A stretch of DNA of 53,397 nucleotides from Oscillospiraceae bacterium (GTDB lineage Bacteria; Bacillota; Clostridia; Oscillospirales; CAG-272), in NCBI GenBank assembly GCA_015064385.1, contig SVSI01000015.1:1-53397 (forward strand). Reading direction: 5' to 3'. Below are positions 8,152-15,787 of the stretch, in pieces. How positions within the stretch are numbered: the first letter of the stretch is position 1; each line of letters starts with the position of its first letter. Position numbers and translations under genes: made by a program. Below the pieces are notes generated by a model. The model made no database searches and had not been told where the DNA came from. It saw only the letters and a program-made list of their open reading frames with translations.

Positions 8152-9558
8152 CTATTTATTTTTCCTTTTCGCACTCAACTTCTCACGCACGATCTGTCTT
8201 TTCAGCGCCTTCCAAGAAAACGGGCGTACGGGGTAAAGATAGCTCGTCTTTTTCGTTACCGTGTGATTGTGTGCTATAAGAAATACCGTAAATCCGACGC
8301 CGATGATAATTCCCGCTACGTTCAAAAATCGTATCAGCAGTATCGTTACCACTCGGCAGAATTTGAAAGCGTATCCGAGCTCAAACGAGGGCTGCGTAAA
8401 GTTAGATATTGCCACTACCGCCATATACAGTATCACCTCGGGGGAGAGCCACCCCGCGTTCACCGAGAAATCTCCGATAATAAGACCTGCAACTATTCCG
8501 ATCGAGCCGTTCATCATACTCGGCGTATTTACCGATGCAAGCTTTATGGCATCAAGAACTATCTCGATGAATATTATCTGTGCGAGTATAGGAAGTCCTT
8601 CCTTTGATGGCATCATAAATTCAAGATATTTCGGCAAAAATTCGGGATTTCTCACGAATAGATACCATAGCGGCATAAGAAAGAGAGACGTGAAAAATAT
8701 CGTCAGACGCAGTATTCTGAAATAGCTTCCGATAGACGGAGGAAAGTAAAAATCGTCGCACTCCTGCAGAAAATCTATAAGCGAGGAGGGAAGTATCATT
8801 GCCATTGGAGAATTGTCGCAAAGAATTATAATACTCCCCTCAAGGAGCATCGCGCACGCGGCGTCGGGACGTTCGGTGAATCGGAATCTCGGAAAAGGAT
8901 TGTACCATTTTGATTCTATAAGACATTCTGCAAGCGATTCCTGACCCATTGATAGGGCGTCAACCTTTATTTCGCTTATCTTTCTTTCGAGGTCACGCGT
9001 CAGCTTTTCGGATGCGCGCCCTTTGATATAGCACACCTGAATAGCAGTCGGTGCAAAGTCACCGACAGAAAAGCGCTTCATAACGAGATCGTTGTTTTTT
9101 ATGTTTTTCCTTATGAGTGCCGTGTTTTCCTTGAGATTTTCGAGAAATCCCTCGCGCGGTCCGCGTAAAACGTGATCGTTTTCGGGTTCTGACAGCGACC
9201 TTGTCGGAATGCTTTTTGTGTCGCACACTATCGCCTTTGAATACCCGTCGATGATTAGCACCGAGTCACCCATAAAGACGTCCTTTGCGATCTCGCTTAT
9301 ATCGTCCGATACCTTGGACGAAGCAACGCGGGCGTGGTTTTTGGCAAATTGCTCCGCGCTCTCCTCGATTTTCGCGATAAGAAAGCCGTCAACCAGACGC
9401 TCGGCAAGCTGATCGTTCGTAAGGCAAAACAGATAATAGTAATACGCCTGCTTTCCGCCTATCTCAAGCTCGCGTCTGGTCACGTCGTACGATACGCCGT
9501 ATCCGATCGCTTCTTCGACGGACGCTATGTTTTGCGAAAAATTTTCACTTGTTTTCAC
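8152..9558 (-). CDS. GerA-family spore germination protein (GerAA-type subunit)
   Basis: A 468-residue integral membrane protein of the GerA family, the A subunit of nutrient germinant receptors in the spore inner membrane. It has an N-terminal soluble domain (about 1-230), with VDGFLIAKIEESAEQFA, GRASEKLTRDLERKI and the family string SIIILCDNSPMAMILPSS. Hydrophobic helices follow from about 235 (FLMPLWYLFV, ILAQIIFIEIVLDAIKLAS, GIVAGLIIGDFSV). The GTG start at 9558 (VKTSENFSQN) is chosen because AAGGAG precedes it at 10 bases; the frame is open further upstream into the divergent gene. No GerB or GerC subunit gene is adjacent, so this is an orphan copy. It supports an endospore-forming lineage. 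Confidence 0.9.
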   Translation of the reverse strand: MKTSENFSQNIASVEEAIGYGVSYDVTRRELEIGGKQAYYYYLFCLTNDQLAERLVDGFLIAKIEESAEQFAKNHARVASSKVSDDISEIAKDVFMGDSVLIIDGYSKAIVCDTKSIPTRSLSEPENDHVLRGPREGFLENLKENTALIRKNIKNNDLVMKRFSVGDFAPTAIQVCYIKGRASEKLTRDLERKISEIKVDALSMGQESLAECLIESKWYNPFPRFRFTERPDAACAMLLEGSIIILCDNSPMAMILPSSLIDFLQECDDFYFPPSIGSYFRILRLTIFFTSLFLMPLWYLFVRNPEFLPKYLEFMMPSKEGLPILAQIIFIEIVLDAIKLASVNTPSMMNGSIGIVAGLIIGDFSVNAGWLSPEVILYMAVVAISNFTQPSFELGYAFKFCRVVTILLIRFLNVAGIIIGVGFTVFLIAHNHTVTKKTSYLYPVRPFSWKALKRQIVREKLSAKRKNK

Positions 9559-9687
9559 TGAAATAATGCTCCTTAAAGTTCTTTTTGATAAAGTATTGAC
9601 TAAATTTTTCCGATGTTTACAAAATATATATTTATAACTCGCAAAAATGTTATATAATTGTGTTAAATACATGCTCGGAGTTCTGTT

Positions 9688-10422
9688 ATGGAAAAAAAGA
9701 TGCTTCAAACTATTGAAAAAATCGGTATCGTCGTAATTCTTTTGATTGCGGCGACATTGCTCGTGCTTTTAACCTATAAGGGAAACGACAGCGCAGCGGC
9801 AGAATTCGTTTACAGCGTAAAAGAGGACGGATATGCCTCTATCGAGGGATATACCGGTGACAAGGCAAAGCTTTTTATACCCGAAAAAGTCGGTGAAAAC
9901 GGAGAATATACGGTAAGATATATAAACGCTGAGGCGTTTGCGAACGATACAGCACTTAAAACTGTCATTATTCCGAATACCGTTTGCGAGATAGGTAAGT
10001 ACGCTTTCAGCGGATGCGAAAACCTAAAGACGGTCGAGCTTTCTGATGGACTTTTAAGCATAGGTTACGGTGCATTCTTTAGATGCGAAAAGCTAAAAAA
10101 CGTATCCTTGCCCGAAACGCTGCAAAAAATCGACGATTCTGCTTTTGAGGACTGTAAACGACTAAAAAAACTCTATGTACCGAGCGCCTGCAAAGAGATC
10201 GGTACGGATGCATTTCTCGGTTGCGAAAATCTTATATTAGACTGCAGTGATAATGAGGTAGCCCGTAGTGTTGCGGAGCAATATAGGATACCGAAATCTT
10301 TTTCGGAGAGTCCTCGCAGTACCTTGCTGAAGGCGGGAGTGCTATCTATTATCGTCCTTATCGCGGTATTTTCCGCGCCGCCTTTGGTAAAGAAGCTGCG
10401 TGCAAGGAAAAAGGAAAAATAA
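9688..10422 (+). CDS. Membrane-anchored leucine-rich-repeat (BspA/LRR_5 type) protein
   Basis: A 244-residue protein with an N-terminal membrane segment (about 11-31, IGIVVILLIAATLLVLL), an extracytoplasmic part with three to four LRR_5 repeats (for example TVCEIGKYAFSGCENLKTV, GLLSIGYGAFFRCEKLKNV) and a second membrane helix near the C-terminus (VLSIIVLIAVFSAPPLV) ending in a basic tail. BspA-type repeats generally mediate protein or surface contacts. The ATG at 9688 follows CGGAG at about 9 bases. It is divergent from the GerA gene and read towards tRNA-Leu. No specific function can be given; a second, unrelated-length LRR protein is at 36019-36882. Confidence 0.8.
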   Translation: MEKKMLQTIEKIGIVVILLIAATLLVLLTYKGNDSAAAEFVYSVKEDGYASIEGYTGDKAKLFIPEKVGENGEYTVRYINAEAFANDTALKTVIIPNTVCEIGKYAFSGCENLKTVELSDGLLSIGYGAFFRCEKLKNVSLPETLQKIDDSAFEDCKRLKKLYVPSACKEIGTDAFLGCENLILDCSDNEVARSVAEQYRIPKSFSESPRSTLLKAGVLSIIVLIAVFSAPPLVKKLRARKKEK

Positions 10423-10455
10423 TTTCAAAATATTCAAATAAATACCAAATTCCGC

Positions 10456-10484
10456 TTGACAAAAGGGACAAAATGTGGTATTAT
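10456..10484 (+). promoter_or_regulatory. Promoter of tRNA-Leu
   Basis: TTGACA at 10456-10461 and TATTAT at 10479-10484 with a 17-base spacer, about 80 bases before the tRNA. The leader between them contains a small dyad (ggtggtgt with acactacacc) and an 11-base copy of the tRNA 5' end at 10519-10529. Confidence 0.8.
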
Positions 10485-10565
10485 CTACGGGTGGTGTTGA
10501 AACACTACACCATCCAAATCGCGGGCGTGTGCAGAAAAATTCCACCATCCCGCTCATATTCACTC

Positions 10566-10649
10566 GCGGGCGTGGCGGAATTGGCAGACGCGTAAGATTC
10601 AGGTTCTTATGATCGCAAGGTTGTGCAGGTTCAAGTCCTGTCGCCCGCA
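10566..10649 (+). tRNA. tRNA-Leu (anticodon CAG)
   Basis: An 84-base class II tRNA. The acceptor pairs GCGGGCG with CGCCCGC and the discriminator is A. The D arm is GGCGGAATTGGCAGACGC. The anticodon loop TTCAGGT in the stem TAAGA/TCTTA gives CAG for CUG codons. The variable arm is long and the T loop is TTCAAGT. CCA is not encoded. Confidence 0.95.
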
Positions 10650-10655
10650 TAAACG

Positions 10656-10686
10656 AAAAGACCGACATTTGTCGGTCTTTTTCGTT
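10656..10686 (+). terminator. Terminator of tRNA-Leu
   Basis: The hairpin aaaagaccgaca / tgtcggtctttt with a T run begins 7 bases after the tRNA. Confidence 0.85.
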
Positions 10687-10731
10687 TATTTGTGTATTGC
10701 ACACTTGAATCTGGTAAATCTGTGATTTGCT

Positions 10732-10805
10732 AATCGGCGCAAGGAAAACAAATGAAAAAGGAAAACGTCGGCGCCGATTTAGGTTCGTAAGTCCTGTCGC
10801 TCGCA
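10732..10805 (+). repeat. tRNA-Leu tail module (structured spacer plus degenerate tRNA 3' end)
   Basis: Non-coding. The inverted repeat AATCGGCGC (10732-10740) / GCGCCGATT (10771-10779) encloses an A-rich segment. It is followed by aggttcgtaagtcctgtc..cgca (10781-10805), which copies the T arm and acceptor strand of the tRNA-Leu 180 bases upstream. The copy differs by a GT inserted in the T loop and one base in the acceptor strand. A terminator hairpin follows directly. The segment 10741-10793 recurs at 12540-12591. Confidence 0.75.
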
Positions 10806-10810
10806 TAACA

Positions 10811-10850
10811 CTCTCAAAATCACGTATTTACGCGGTTTTGAGAGATTTTC
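10811..10850 (+). terminator. Terminator-like hairpin after the tRNA-Leu tail module
   Basis: CTCTCAAAA pairs with TTTTGAGAG through an inner CG stem, followed by a T-rich stretch. The arrangement 'tRNA tail then terminator' repeats that of the real tRNA gene. Confidence 0.7.
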
Positions 10851-10972
10851 TTTATTTAAGCAAGTTTTCTTTGACGGCTCAAATAATACTTGAAAATGGC
10901 TGTTTTAATCTCAAATTTTGTTAGAAATCTGTTAGAAGAAAAACTTTCAAAAAACTTTCTGTAATATGTATC

Positions 10973-10994
10973 GGACGGGATTCACCCGTCTGAC
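10973..10994. other. T-arm-like hairpin in an otherwise empty stretch
   Basis: cggacggg-attca-cccgtctg forms an 8-base stem with one wobble. On the minus strand it reads like a shortened tRNA T arm (gacgggtgaatcccgtc). No open frame or other motif is visible in the surrounding 10853-11184. Confidence 0.35.
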
Positions 10995-11184
10995 AGGTCC
11001 CACAACTTTTTAACTCTCTTTTTTCGACTGATTTGTTATAAGGTATGTGATTTTTTGGTTGAGTTTCAAGAAAACAATACGGGAAAAGAAAAAACAGCTA
11101 TTCTGTTGCTTGTTTAGAAAATAGTCGTTTTTTCGAAAAGTCAAGGTGTATTCTACGACTTTTTGCACTTAACATAAATAGCAA

Positions 11185-11266
11185 AACGCACGTCAGAATA
11201 TAATGTCTAACGTGCGTTAAATTAATAAAACTATGAGGATATCCGGTAACAGATATCCTCGCTTTT
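11185..11266. terminator. Two tandem hairpins downstream of the gene remnant
   Basis: AACGCACGT / ACGTGCGTT (11185-11218) and GAGGATATC / GATATCCTC (11235-11260), the second followed on the plus strand by a T-rich run. They probably terminate transcription of the minus-strand remnant at 11295 or isolate the element from the tRNA operon. Confidence 0.6.
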
Positions 11267-11294
11267 CATTATATAGTTTTACTAGATTTATAGC

Positions 11295-11662
11295 TTATAC
11301 ATTTTTCTTTTTAAAAATAAGTATTGATGCAACAAAACCAATTACAGCGCCTGCAATAGTACCTACAACTGCAAATATAATCGAAGACGTTGAAGATCCA
11401 TTTGCGTTATCGGGATTTGAGTTGTTTCCTGTGTTTGTGTTTTCCTGTACTGCGTAATACTCAAGTTCTACTATCTTTTTGTCATTGCAAAGAGAGCAGG
11501 TGTATGTTTTCTCGCCGGCCATATCTTGCGAAGGTTCTTTCGTTACTTTGCCGCCGTCATAACTATGTTCGGTTTTTCTCACGTATGCTTGATTATATCT
11601 TCTATGTTAGTTTCGTTAGTTGATGTTACTTTTGCTAACCATGTTTTTATTTCTGAAGTCAT
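11295..11662 (-). pseudogene. Remnant of a surface-protein gene: 27-codon start piece overlapping a 95-codon C-terminal piece
   Basis: A good ribosome site (GAAAGGAAGAAAA) precedes ATG at 11662, which opens a 27-codon frame (MTSEIKTWLAKV...) that stops at TGA 11581-11579. A second frame starts with GTG at 11582, overlapping that stop, and runs to 11295 (95 residues). The second part has EHSYDGGKVTKEPS and GEKTYTCSLCNDKK. This Cys-x2-Cys module is typical of the repeats near the C-terminus of Clostridia surface proteins. It is followed by a Thr/Asn-rich linker, a membrane helix (IIFAVVGTIAGAVIGFVASI) and the tail KKKNV. It looks like an internally deleted or frameshifted gene that kept its start and its anchor. 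Translational coupling of two small proteins is the alternative. Confidence 0.55.
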
Positions 11663-11679
11663 TTTTCTTCCTTTCTCAC

Positions 11680-11786
11680 AAAGTACACCTTTTTGGAATA
11701 TAACCAACGAAGATACCTTCCTTCAAAATATTACTAAAAAGGTTGACAATGTGCGACTTTTGTGATATACTACACAGTATAAAAAC

Positions 11787-11806
<20 letters not shown>
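11680..11806. repeat. Inverted repeats flanking a promoter (candidate invertible promoter)
   Basis: The left arm 11680-11698 reads AAAGTACACCTTTTTGGAA. The right arm 11789-11806 reads TTCCAAAAGGTGTACTTT, its reverse complement except for one missing A. The 90 bases between hold a consensus promoter pointing right. The right arm abuts the 3' end of a serine recombinase gene, and the left arm abuts the ribosome site of the minus-strand remnant. Small serine recombinases of the Hin/Gin group invert DNA between such sites, so this resembles an ON/OFF switch, now facing away from the gene. Confidence 0.6.
11743..11771 (+). promoter_or_regulatory. Consensus promoter inside the inverted-repeat cassette
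   Basis: TTGACA at 11743-11748 and TATACT at 11766-11771, spacer 17. Transcription would start near 11778 and meet a terminator hairpin within about 45 bases, so no gene is served in this orientation. Confidence 0.8.
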
Positions 11807-12457
<651 letters not shown>

Positions 12458-12505
12458 TTACAGAGGTTTTATTCTAATTTTTTTCTAACAAACATCCCGA
12501 AACGA

Positions 12506-12533
12506 GAAAAACCACGCAAAGTGCGTGGTTTTG
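12506..12533. terminator. Hairpin between the recombinase and the second tail-repeat copy
   Basis: aaaaccacgc / gcgtggtttt with a 5-base loop. It has T-rich flanks on both strands and could isolate the element. Confidence 0.65.
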
Positions 12534-12539
12534 GGATTT

Positions 12540-12591
12540 AAGGAAAACAAATGAAAAAGGAAAACGTCGGCCCGATTTGGGTTCGTAAGTC
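12540..12591 (+). repeat. Second copy of the tRNA-Leu tail segment
   Basis: 52 bases nearly identical to 10741-10793: one base is missing in the gcgccg core and one or two are changed before ggttcgtaagtc. The left inverted-repeat arm and the acceptor-strand copy are absent here. Together the two copies flank 1.75 kb as direct repeats. Confidence 0.8.
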
Positions 12592-12613
12592 ACAACTTAT
12601 ATAAATTTACAAT

Positions 12614-12649
12614 TTCAATATTGAATTTACATTTATGCGGTGTTATACT
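12614..12649 (+). promoter_or_regulatory. MATE gene promoter with a 12-base palindrome over the -35 box
   Basis: TTGAAT (12621-12626) and TATACT (12644-12649), spacer 17. The perfect palindrome TTCAATATTGAA (12614-12625) covers most of the -35 element and could bind a MarR- or TetR-like repressor; no such gene is adjacent. Confidence 0.6.
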
Positions 12650-12697
12650 ATTATGTAACTCTTTATGAGTTCAGCATTGAATTGGAGATTTTTGACC

Positions 12698-14059
12698 ATG
12701 TCTGATAAAAAGGAAATGCTCGGCAGCGCGCCCGTAGGGAAGCTTCTATTCCGTCTTGCGCTGCCGACGGTAGTGGCGCAGCTTATCAATATGTTATACA
12801 ATATCGTTGACCGAATCTATATCGGACATATGCCCGAGGTCGGCGATCTTGCACTAACGGGAGTCGGCGTTTGTATGCCGATAATTCTCGTAGTTTCGGC
12901 GTTTGCCGCGCTCGTCAGCTCCGGAGGAGCGCCGAGAGCTTCTATATTTTTAGGTAAAAAGGAAGTTGAAAACGCTGAAAAAACGCTTGGTGCCTGCTTC
13001 GGACTGCAGGTAATCATTTCCGCAATAATTACCGCAATACTCCTTATTTGGAACAGAGATATACTTTCGGCATTCGGTGCGAGCGAAAATACGATCGAAT
13101 ATGCCGTGGGTTATATGAACGTTTATGCTATCGGCACGCTATTTGTTCAGTTAACACTCGGAATGAACGCTTTTATTACCGCGCAGGGCTTTACGGGCGT
13201 ATCAATGATATCGGTGATCGTTGGTGCCGCGGCAAATATCATTCTCGATCCAATATTTATATACGGTCTCGATATGGGCGTTAAGGGTGCTGCTCTTGCG
13301 ACCGTTATCTCACAGGCACTTTCGTGCGTATGGGTACTTACGTTCCTTTGCGGAAAAAAGACACTTCTGAAGCTCCGAGTGAAGAATTTAATTCCTTCAC
13401 CCAAAATCGTTCTACCGTGTATTGCGCTCGGTACGGCAACTTTTATTATGCAGGCAAGCGACAGTGCAATATCGGTATGCTTTAATTCCTCGCTGCTGAA
13501 ATACGGCGGTGACATTGCCGTTGGCGCTATGACGATACTCACTAGCGTAATGCAGTTTAGCTTGCTTCCGGCTCAGGGAATAGCACAGGGCGCACAGCCC
13601 ATCCTCAGCTACAACTACGGTGCTAAAAATACAGACCGCGTAAAACGTACGTACTCGATACTCCTGAAGGTATGCTTAACATATTCGATAGTCGTATGGG
13701 TGGCAGTTATGCTGTTTCCGAGCGTCTTCGTTTCGATCTTTACACCCGACGCAGACCTTATAGAATTTGCATCAAGGATGCTTCGTATCTATTTTGCCGG
13801 AATGATCTTGTTCGGTATCCAAATCGCGTGCCAGATGACCTTCGTGTCTCTCGGAAACGCACCTTCGTCGGTAATAGTTGCGGTAGTACGCAAATTCGTC
13901 CTTCTTTTACCGCTTATATACCTTATGCCCACTATAATAAGTGACCGTACGCTCGGCGTGTATATGGCAGAGCCGATAGCGGACGTAATTGCCGTTACCT
14001 TTACAGCGATACTTTTTACGTTCCAATTCAAGAAAGCACTTAAAAAGATAGACACCTAA
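12698..14059 (+). CDS. MATE family multidrug/cation antiporter
   Basis: A 453-residue membrane protein with about 12 helices. It carries MATE signatures in both halves: GKLLFRLALPTVVAQLINMLYNIVDRIYIG at the start, PRASIFLGKKE, the second-half SLLPAQGIAQGAQPILSYNYGAKN and SLGNAPSS. MATE proteins export drugs, dyes or metabolites using a Na+ or H+ gradient. The ATG at 12698 (MSDKKEMLG) follows GGAG at about 10 bases; the frame is open 11 codons further upstream. A phosphatidyltransferase gene follows 27 bases later. The substrate cannot be told from sequence. Confidence 0.92.
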   Translation: MSDKKEMLGSAPVGKLLFRLALPTVVAQLINMLYNIVDRIYIGHMPEVGDLALTGVGVCMPIILVVSAFAALVSSGGAPRASIFLGKKEVENAEKTLGACFGLQVIISAIITAILLIWNRDILSAFGASENTIEYAVGYMNVYAIGTLFVQLTLGMNAFITAQGFTGVSMISVIVGAAANIILDPIFIYGLDMGVKGAALATVISQALSCVWVLTFLCGKKTLLKLRVKNLIPSPKIVLPCIALGTATFIMQASDSAISVCFNSSLLKYGGDIAVGAMTILTSVMQFSLLPAQGIAQGAQPILSYNYGAKNTDRVKRTYSILLKVCLTYSIVVWVAVMLFPSVFVSIFTPDADLIEFASRMLRIYFAGMILFGIQIACQMTFVSLGNAPSSVIVAVVRKFVLLLPLIYLMPTIISDRTLGVYMAEPIADVIAVTFTAILFTFQFKKALKKIDT

Positions 14060-14086
14060 ATTAAAGGAAAGGAGAACTTCAGATTA

Positions 14087-14650
14087 ATGAAGCGAATATT
14101 CAAGAAAAGCCAAATTCTTACCATACCGAATCTTCTGAGCGTGGTCCGTATCGCGTTGATTCCGCTTATAGTATGGCTTTACAGTGTACGCAGAAAGCAT
14201 TATGCAGCCATCGGCGTAATACTGCTCTCGGGAGCGACCGATATAGTTGACGGCTGGATCGCACGTCATTTCAATATGGTATCGGATTTCGGAAAAGCGC
14301 TTGATCCCCTTGCGGACAAGCTCACTCAGTCTGCGCTTTTGGTATGCCTTCTGTCTAAATACAAGCTGATGTGGGGACTTATATTCATCTTTGCTGTGTG
14401 CGAGATCGCAAAGCTGACTCTTGGAATCATAATTGCGAAAAGATGCGACGAGGTAAACAGCGCAAGATGGTACGGAAAGGTGAATACGGTGGTTATTTAT
14501 CTGTCCATGATGCTCCTTATTATGTTCCCTCAGATGAATATTTCACTTGCAAATATGCTGATGCTCCTTTGCTGCGGCGTTATGATCGCGGCGCATGCTC
14601 TGTATTTTGTGTTTTTAGGAAAGATACTGCATAAAAACAGAGAAAAATAA
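14087..14650 (+). CDS. CDP-alcohol phosphatidyltransferase (PgsA-like)
   Basis: A 187-residue integral membrane enzyme of the CDP-OH-P transferase family, which joins CDP-diacylglycerol to an alcohol such as glycerol 3-phosphate. The defining motif is present as TDIVDGWIAR followed by GKALDPLADKLTQ, which supplies the four catalytic aspartates. TIPNLLSVVRIALIP at the N-terminus is typical of PgsA. AAGGAG precedes the ATG. It sits in the same transcript as the MATE gene. The cardiolipin synthase at 15788 would use the product of a phosphatidylglycerol pathway, so both may serve anionic lipid synthesis. The exact alcohol is not proven. Confidence 0.88.
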   Translation: MKRIFKKSQILTIPNLLSVVRIALIPLIVWLYSVRRKHYAAIGVILLSGATDIVDGWIARHFNMVSDFGKALDPLADKLTQSALLVCLLSKYKLMWGLIFIFAVCEIAKLTLGIIIAKRCDEVNSARWYGKVNTVVIYLSMMLLIMFPQMNISLANMLMLLCCGVMIAAHALYFVFLGKILHKNREK

Positions 14651-14667
14651 TGAACCTTATTTTGTAG

Positions 14668-14703
14668 TAAAAATCGGTGACTGTTTCGGTCATCGATTTT
14701 TTA
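14668..14703 (+). terminator. Terminator after the MATE/phosphatidyltransferase operon
   Basis: aaatcggtgac / gtcatcgattt hairpin followed by a T run; one pair is a wobble. Confidence 0.75.
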
Positions 14704-14794
14704 TTTTTAATAAAACTTAAACATTATCTAAAAACTTCGCAAACAACACGAAATTATAATAAGCTCACAAAATCACGAAAGGGAGAAAACAAAA

Positions 14795-15010
14795 ATGTCA
14801 AAATTCGCAGAGACAAACGAAAAAATCGCAGAGAAGGTAGTCGAGGGCTACAAGAAAATTGAAAACGGCGTGGTTGACGGCTACAAGAAGATCGAAAACG
14901 GAGTCGTAGAGGGCTTTAACAAGGTCAGCGACAAGTGTGTTGAAAAGCTTTTCGCAAAGGAAGGCGAGAGCGTTGAGGACGCAAAGAAAAGACTTTCCGG
15001 AGATAAATAA
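14795..15010 (+). CDS. Small charged protein with three GYKKIENGVV-type repeats
   Basis: 71 residues, no membrane segment. About residues 17-43 contain two copies of GYKKIENGVV plus a diverged third (GFNKVSDKCVE), giving an amphipathic helical pattern with an 11-residue period. The C-terminus, AKEGESVEDAKKRLSG, is charged. AAAGGGAG precedes the ATG and TATAAT occurs at 14755-14760. It is the first of three small genes ahead of cardiolipin synthase. The 11-residue periodicity resembles helical stress (LEA-like) or lipid-associated proteins, but the family is not recognised and no function is claimed. Confidence 0.75.
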   Translation: MSKFAETNEKIAEKVVEGYKKIENGVVDGYKKIENGVVEGFNKVSDKCVEKLFAKEGESVEDAKKRLSGDK

Positions 15011-15042
15011 TTTAGTTTAACATAAAAGAAAGAGGTATTATT

Positions 15043-15408
15043 ATGAACAAGAACGACAAGGAATTTCTCGTACAGAAGATCCGTACACAGTACACCGAAA
15101 AAGAACAGAGCGGACTTGATGAGCTCAAGGCACTTGATATCAAGGTGAAGCGTCCCGCAAACGTATTTGCTTATATATTCGGTAGTATAAGCGCTATTAT
15201 TATGGGTAGCGGTATGAGTCTCGTTATGACAGATATCGGCTCTGCCGTAGGTATTTGCGATCCTATGATCCCCGGAATCGTTATCGGTGTCATAGGTATG
15301 CTTATGGCGATAATAAACTATCCTGTTTACAAAAAGATGCTCGGCTCTCGCCGTAAAAAATACGCTGCTGAGATCATCGCTCTCAGCGATAAAATTATGA
15401 AGGGTTAA
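15043..15408 (+). CDS. Small two-helix membrane protein, paralogue of 20107-20505
   Basis: 121 residues. A charged N-terminus (about 1-40) is followed by two membrane helices (about 43-63 and 76-95) joined by a short loop, and a basic cytoplasmic tail. The string GSGMSLVMTDIG matches GAGMSIIMTDIG in the protein at 20107. Both have NYPVYK/AYPVYS after the second helix and end in a short helix with the pattern LxDxxM. Homologues are known to me only as hypothetical proteins of gut Clostridia. It lies 32 bases after the repeat protein and 10 bases before the next small gene, in one operon. Confidence 0.75.
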   Translation: MNKNDKEFLVQKIRTQYTEKEQSGLDELKALDIKVKRPANVFAYIFGSISAIIMGSGMSLVMTDIGSAVGICDPMIPGIVIGVIGMLMAIINYPVYKKMLGSRRKKYAAEIIALSDKIMKG

Positions 15409-15418
15409 GGTAAGTTAA

Positions 15419-15721
15419 ATGGCAAACTTTTTCAAGAAAGCATTTCAGGATATGAAGGAGAGCACTAAAGCTCAGCACGAGGTCGATAAGGCAAACTTTG
15501 AAGCCGCTAAAGCAGAGGCGAAGGCAAATTTTGAGGAAAACAAGTTCCATAACACCTATGCAAAAGCAAAGGCGGATGCAAAGAAGAGCTGGGACGATGC
15601 TCACATGAGTCCTTCCGAAAGAGCAGCAAAAATGCAGGAAGAGCGCGACGCACAGATAGCTGACGCTAAGGCAAGAACCGAAACGGCAAACGCTCGATAC
15701 GAAGCTGCAAAGAAAAAATAA
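15419..15721 (+). CDS. Small Ala/Lys-rich coiled-coil protein
   Basis: 100 residues, soluble and strongly helical, dominated by Ala, Lys and Glu with heptad character (EAAKAEAKANFEENK, DAKARTETANARYEAAKKK). Residues MSPSERAAKMQEER form a possible hinge. It begins 10 bases after the preceding gene. The pattern fits a cytosolic helical or membrane-surface protein coexpressed with its neighbours. The family is not recognised. Confidence 0.7.
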   Translation: MANFFKKAFQDMKESTKAQHEVDKANFEAAKAEAKANFEENKFHNTYAKAKADAKKSWDDAHMSPSERAAKMQEERDAQIADAKARTETANARYEAAKKK

Positions 15722-15735
15722 TGATCGATCGATAG

Positions 15736-15766
15736 GCGAAACGGCTTTTTAGCCGTCTCGCTTTTC
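15736..15766 (+). terminator. Hairpin between the small-protein genes and cls
   Basis: gcgaaacggct / agccgtctcgc with one mismatch, followed by tttt. It may be a partial terminator that still allows read-through into cls. Confidence 0.55.
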
Positions 15767-15787
15767 GGCATTTTATGAGGTGGTTTA

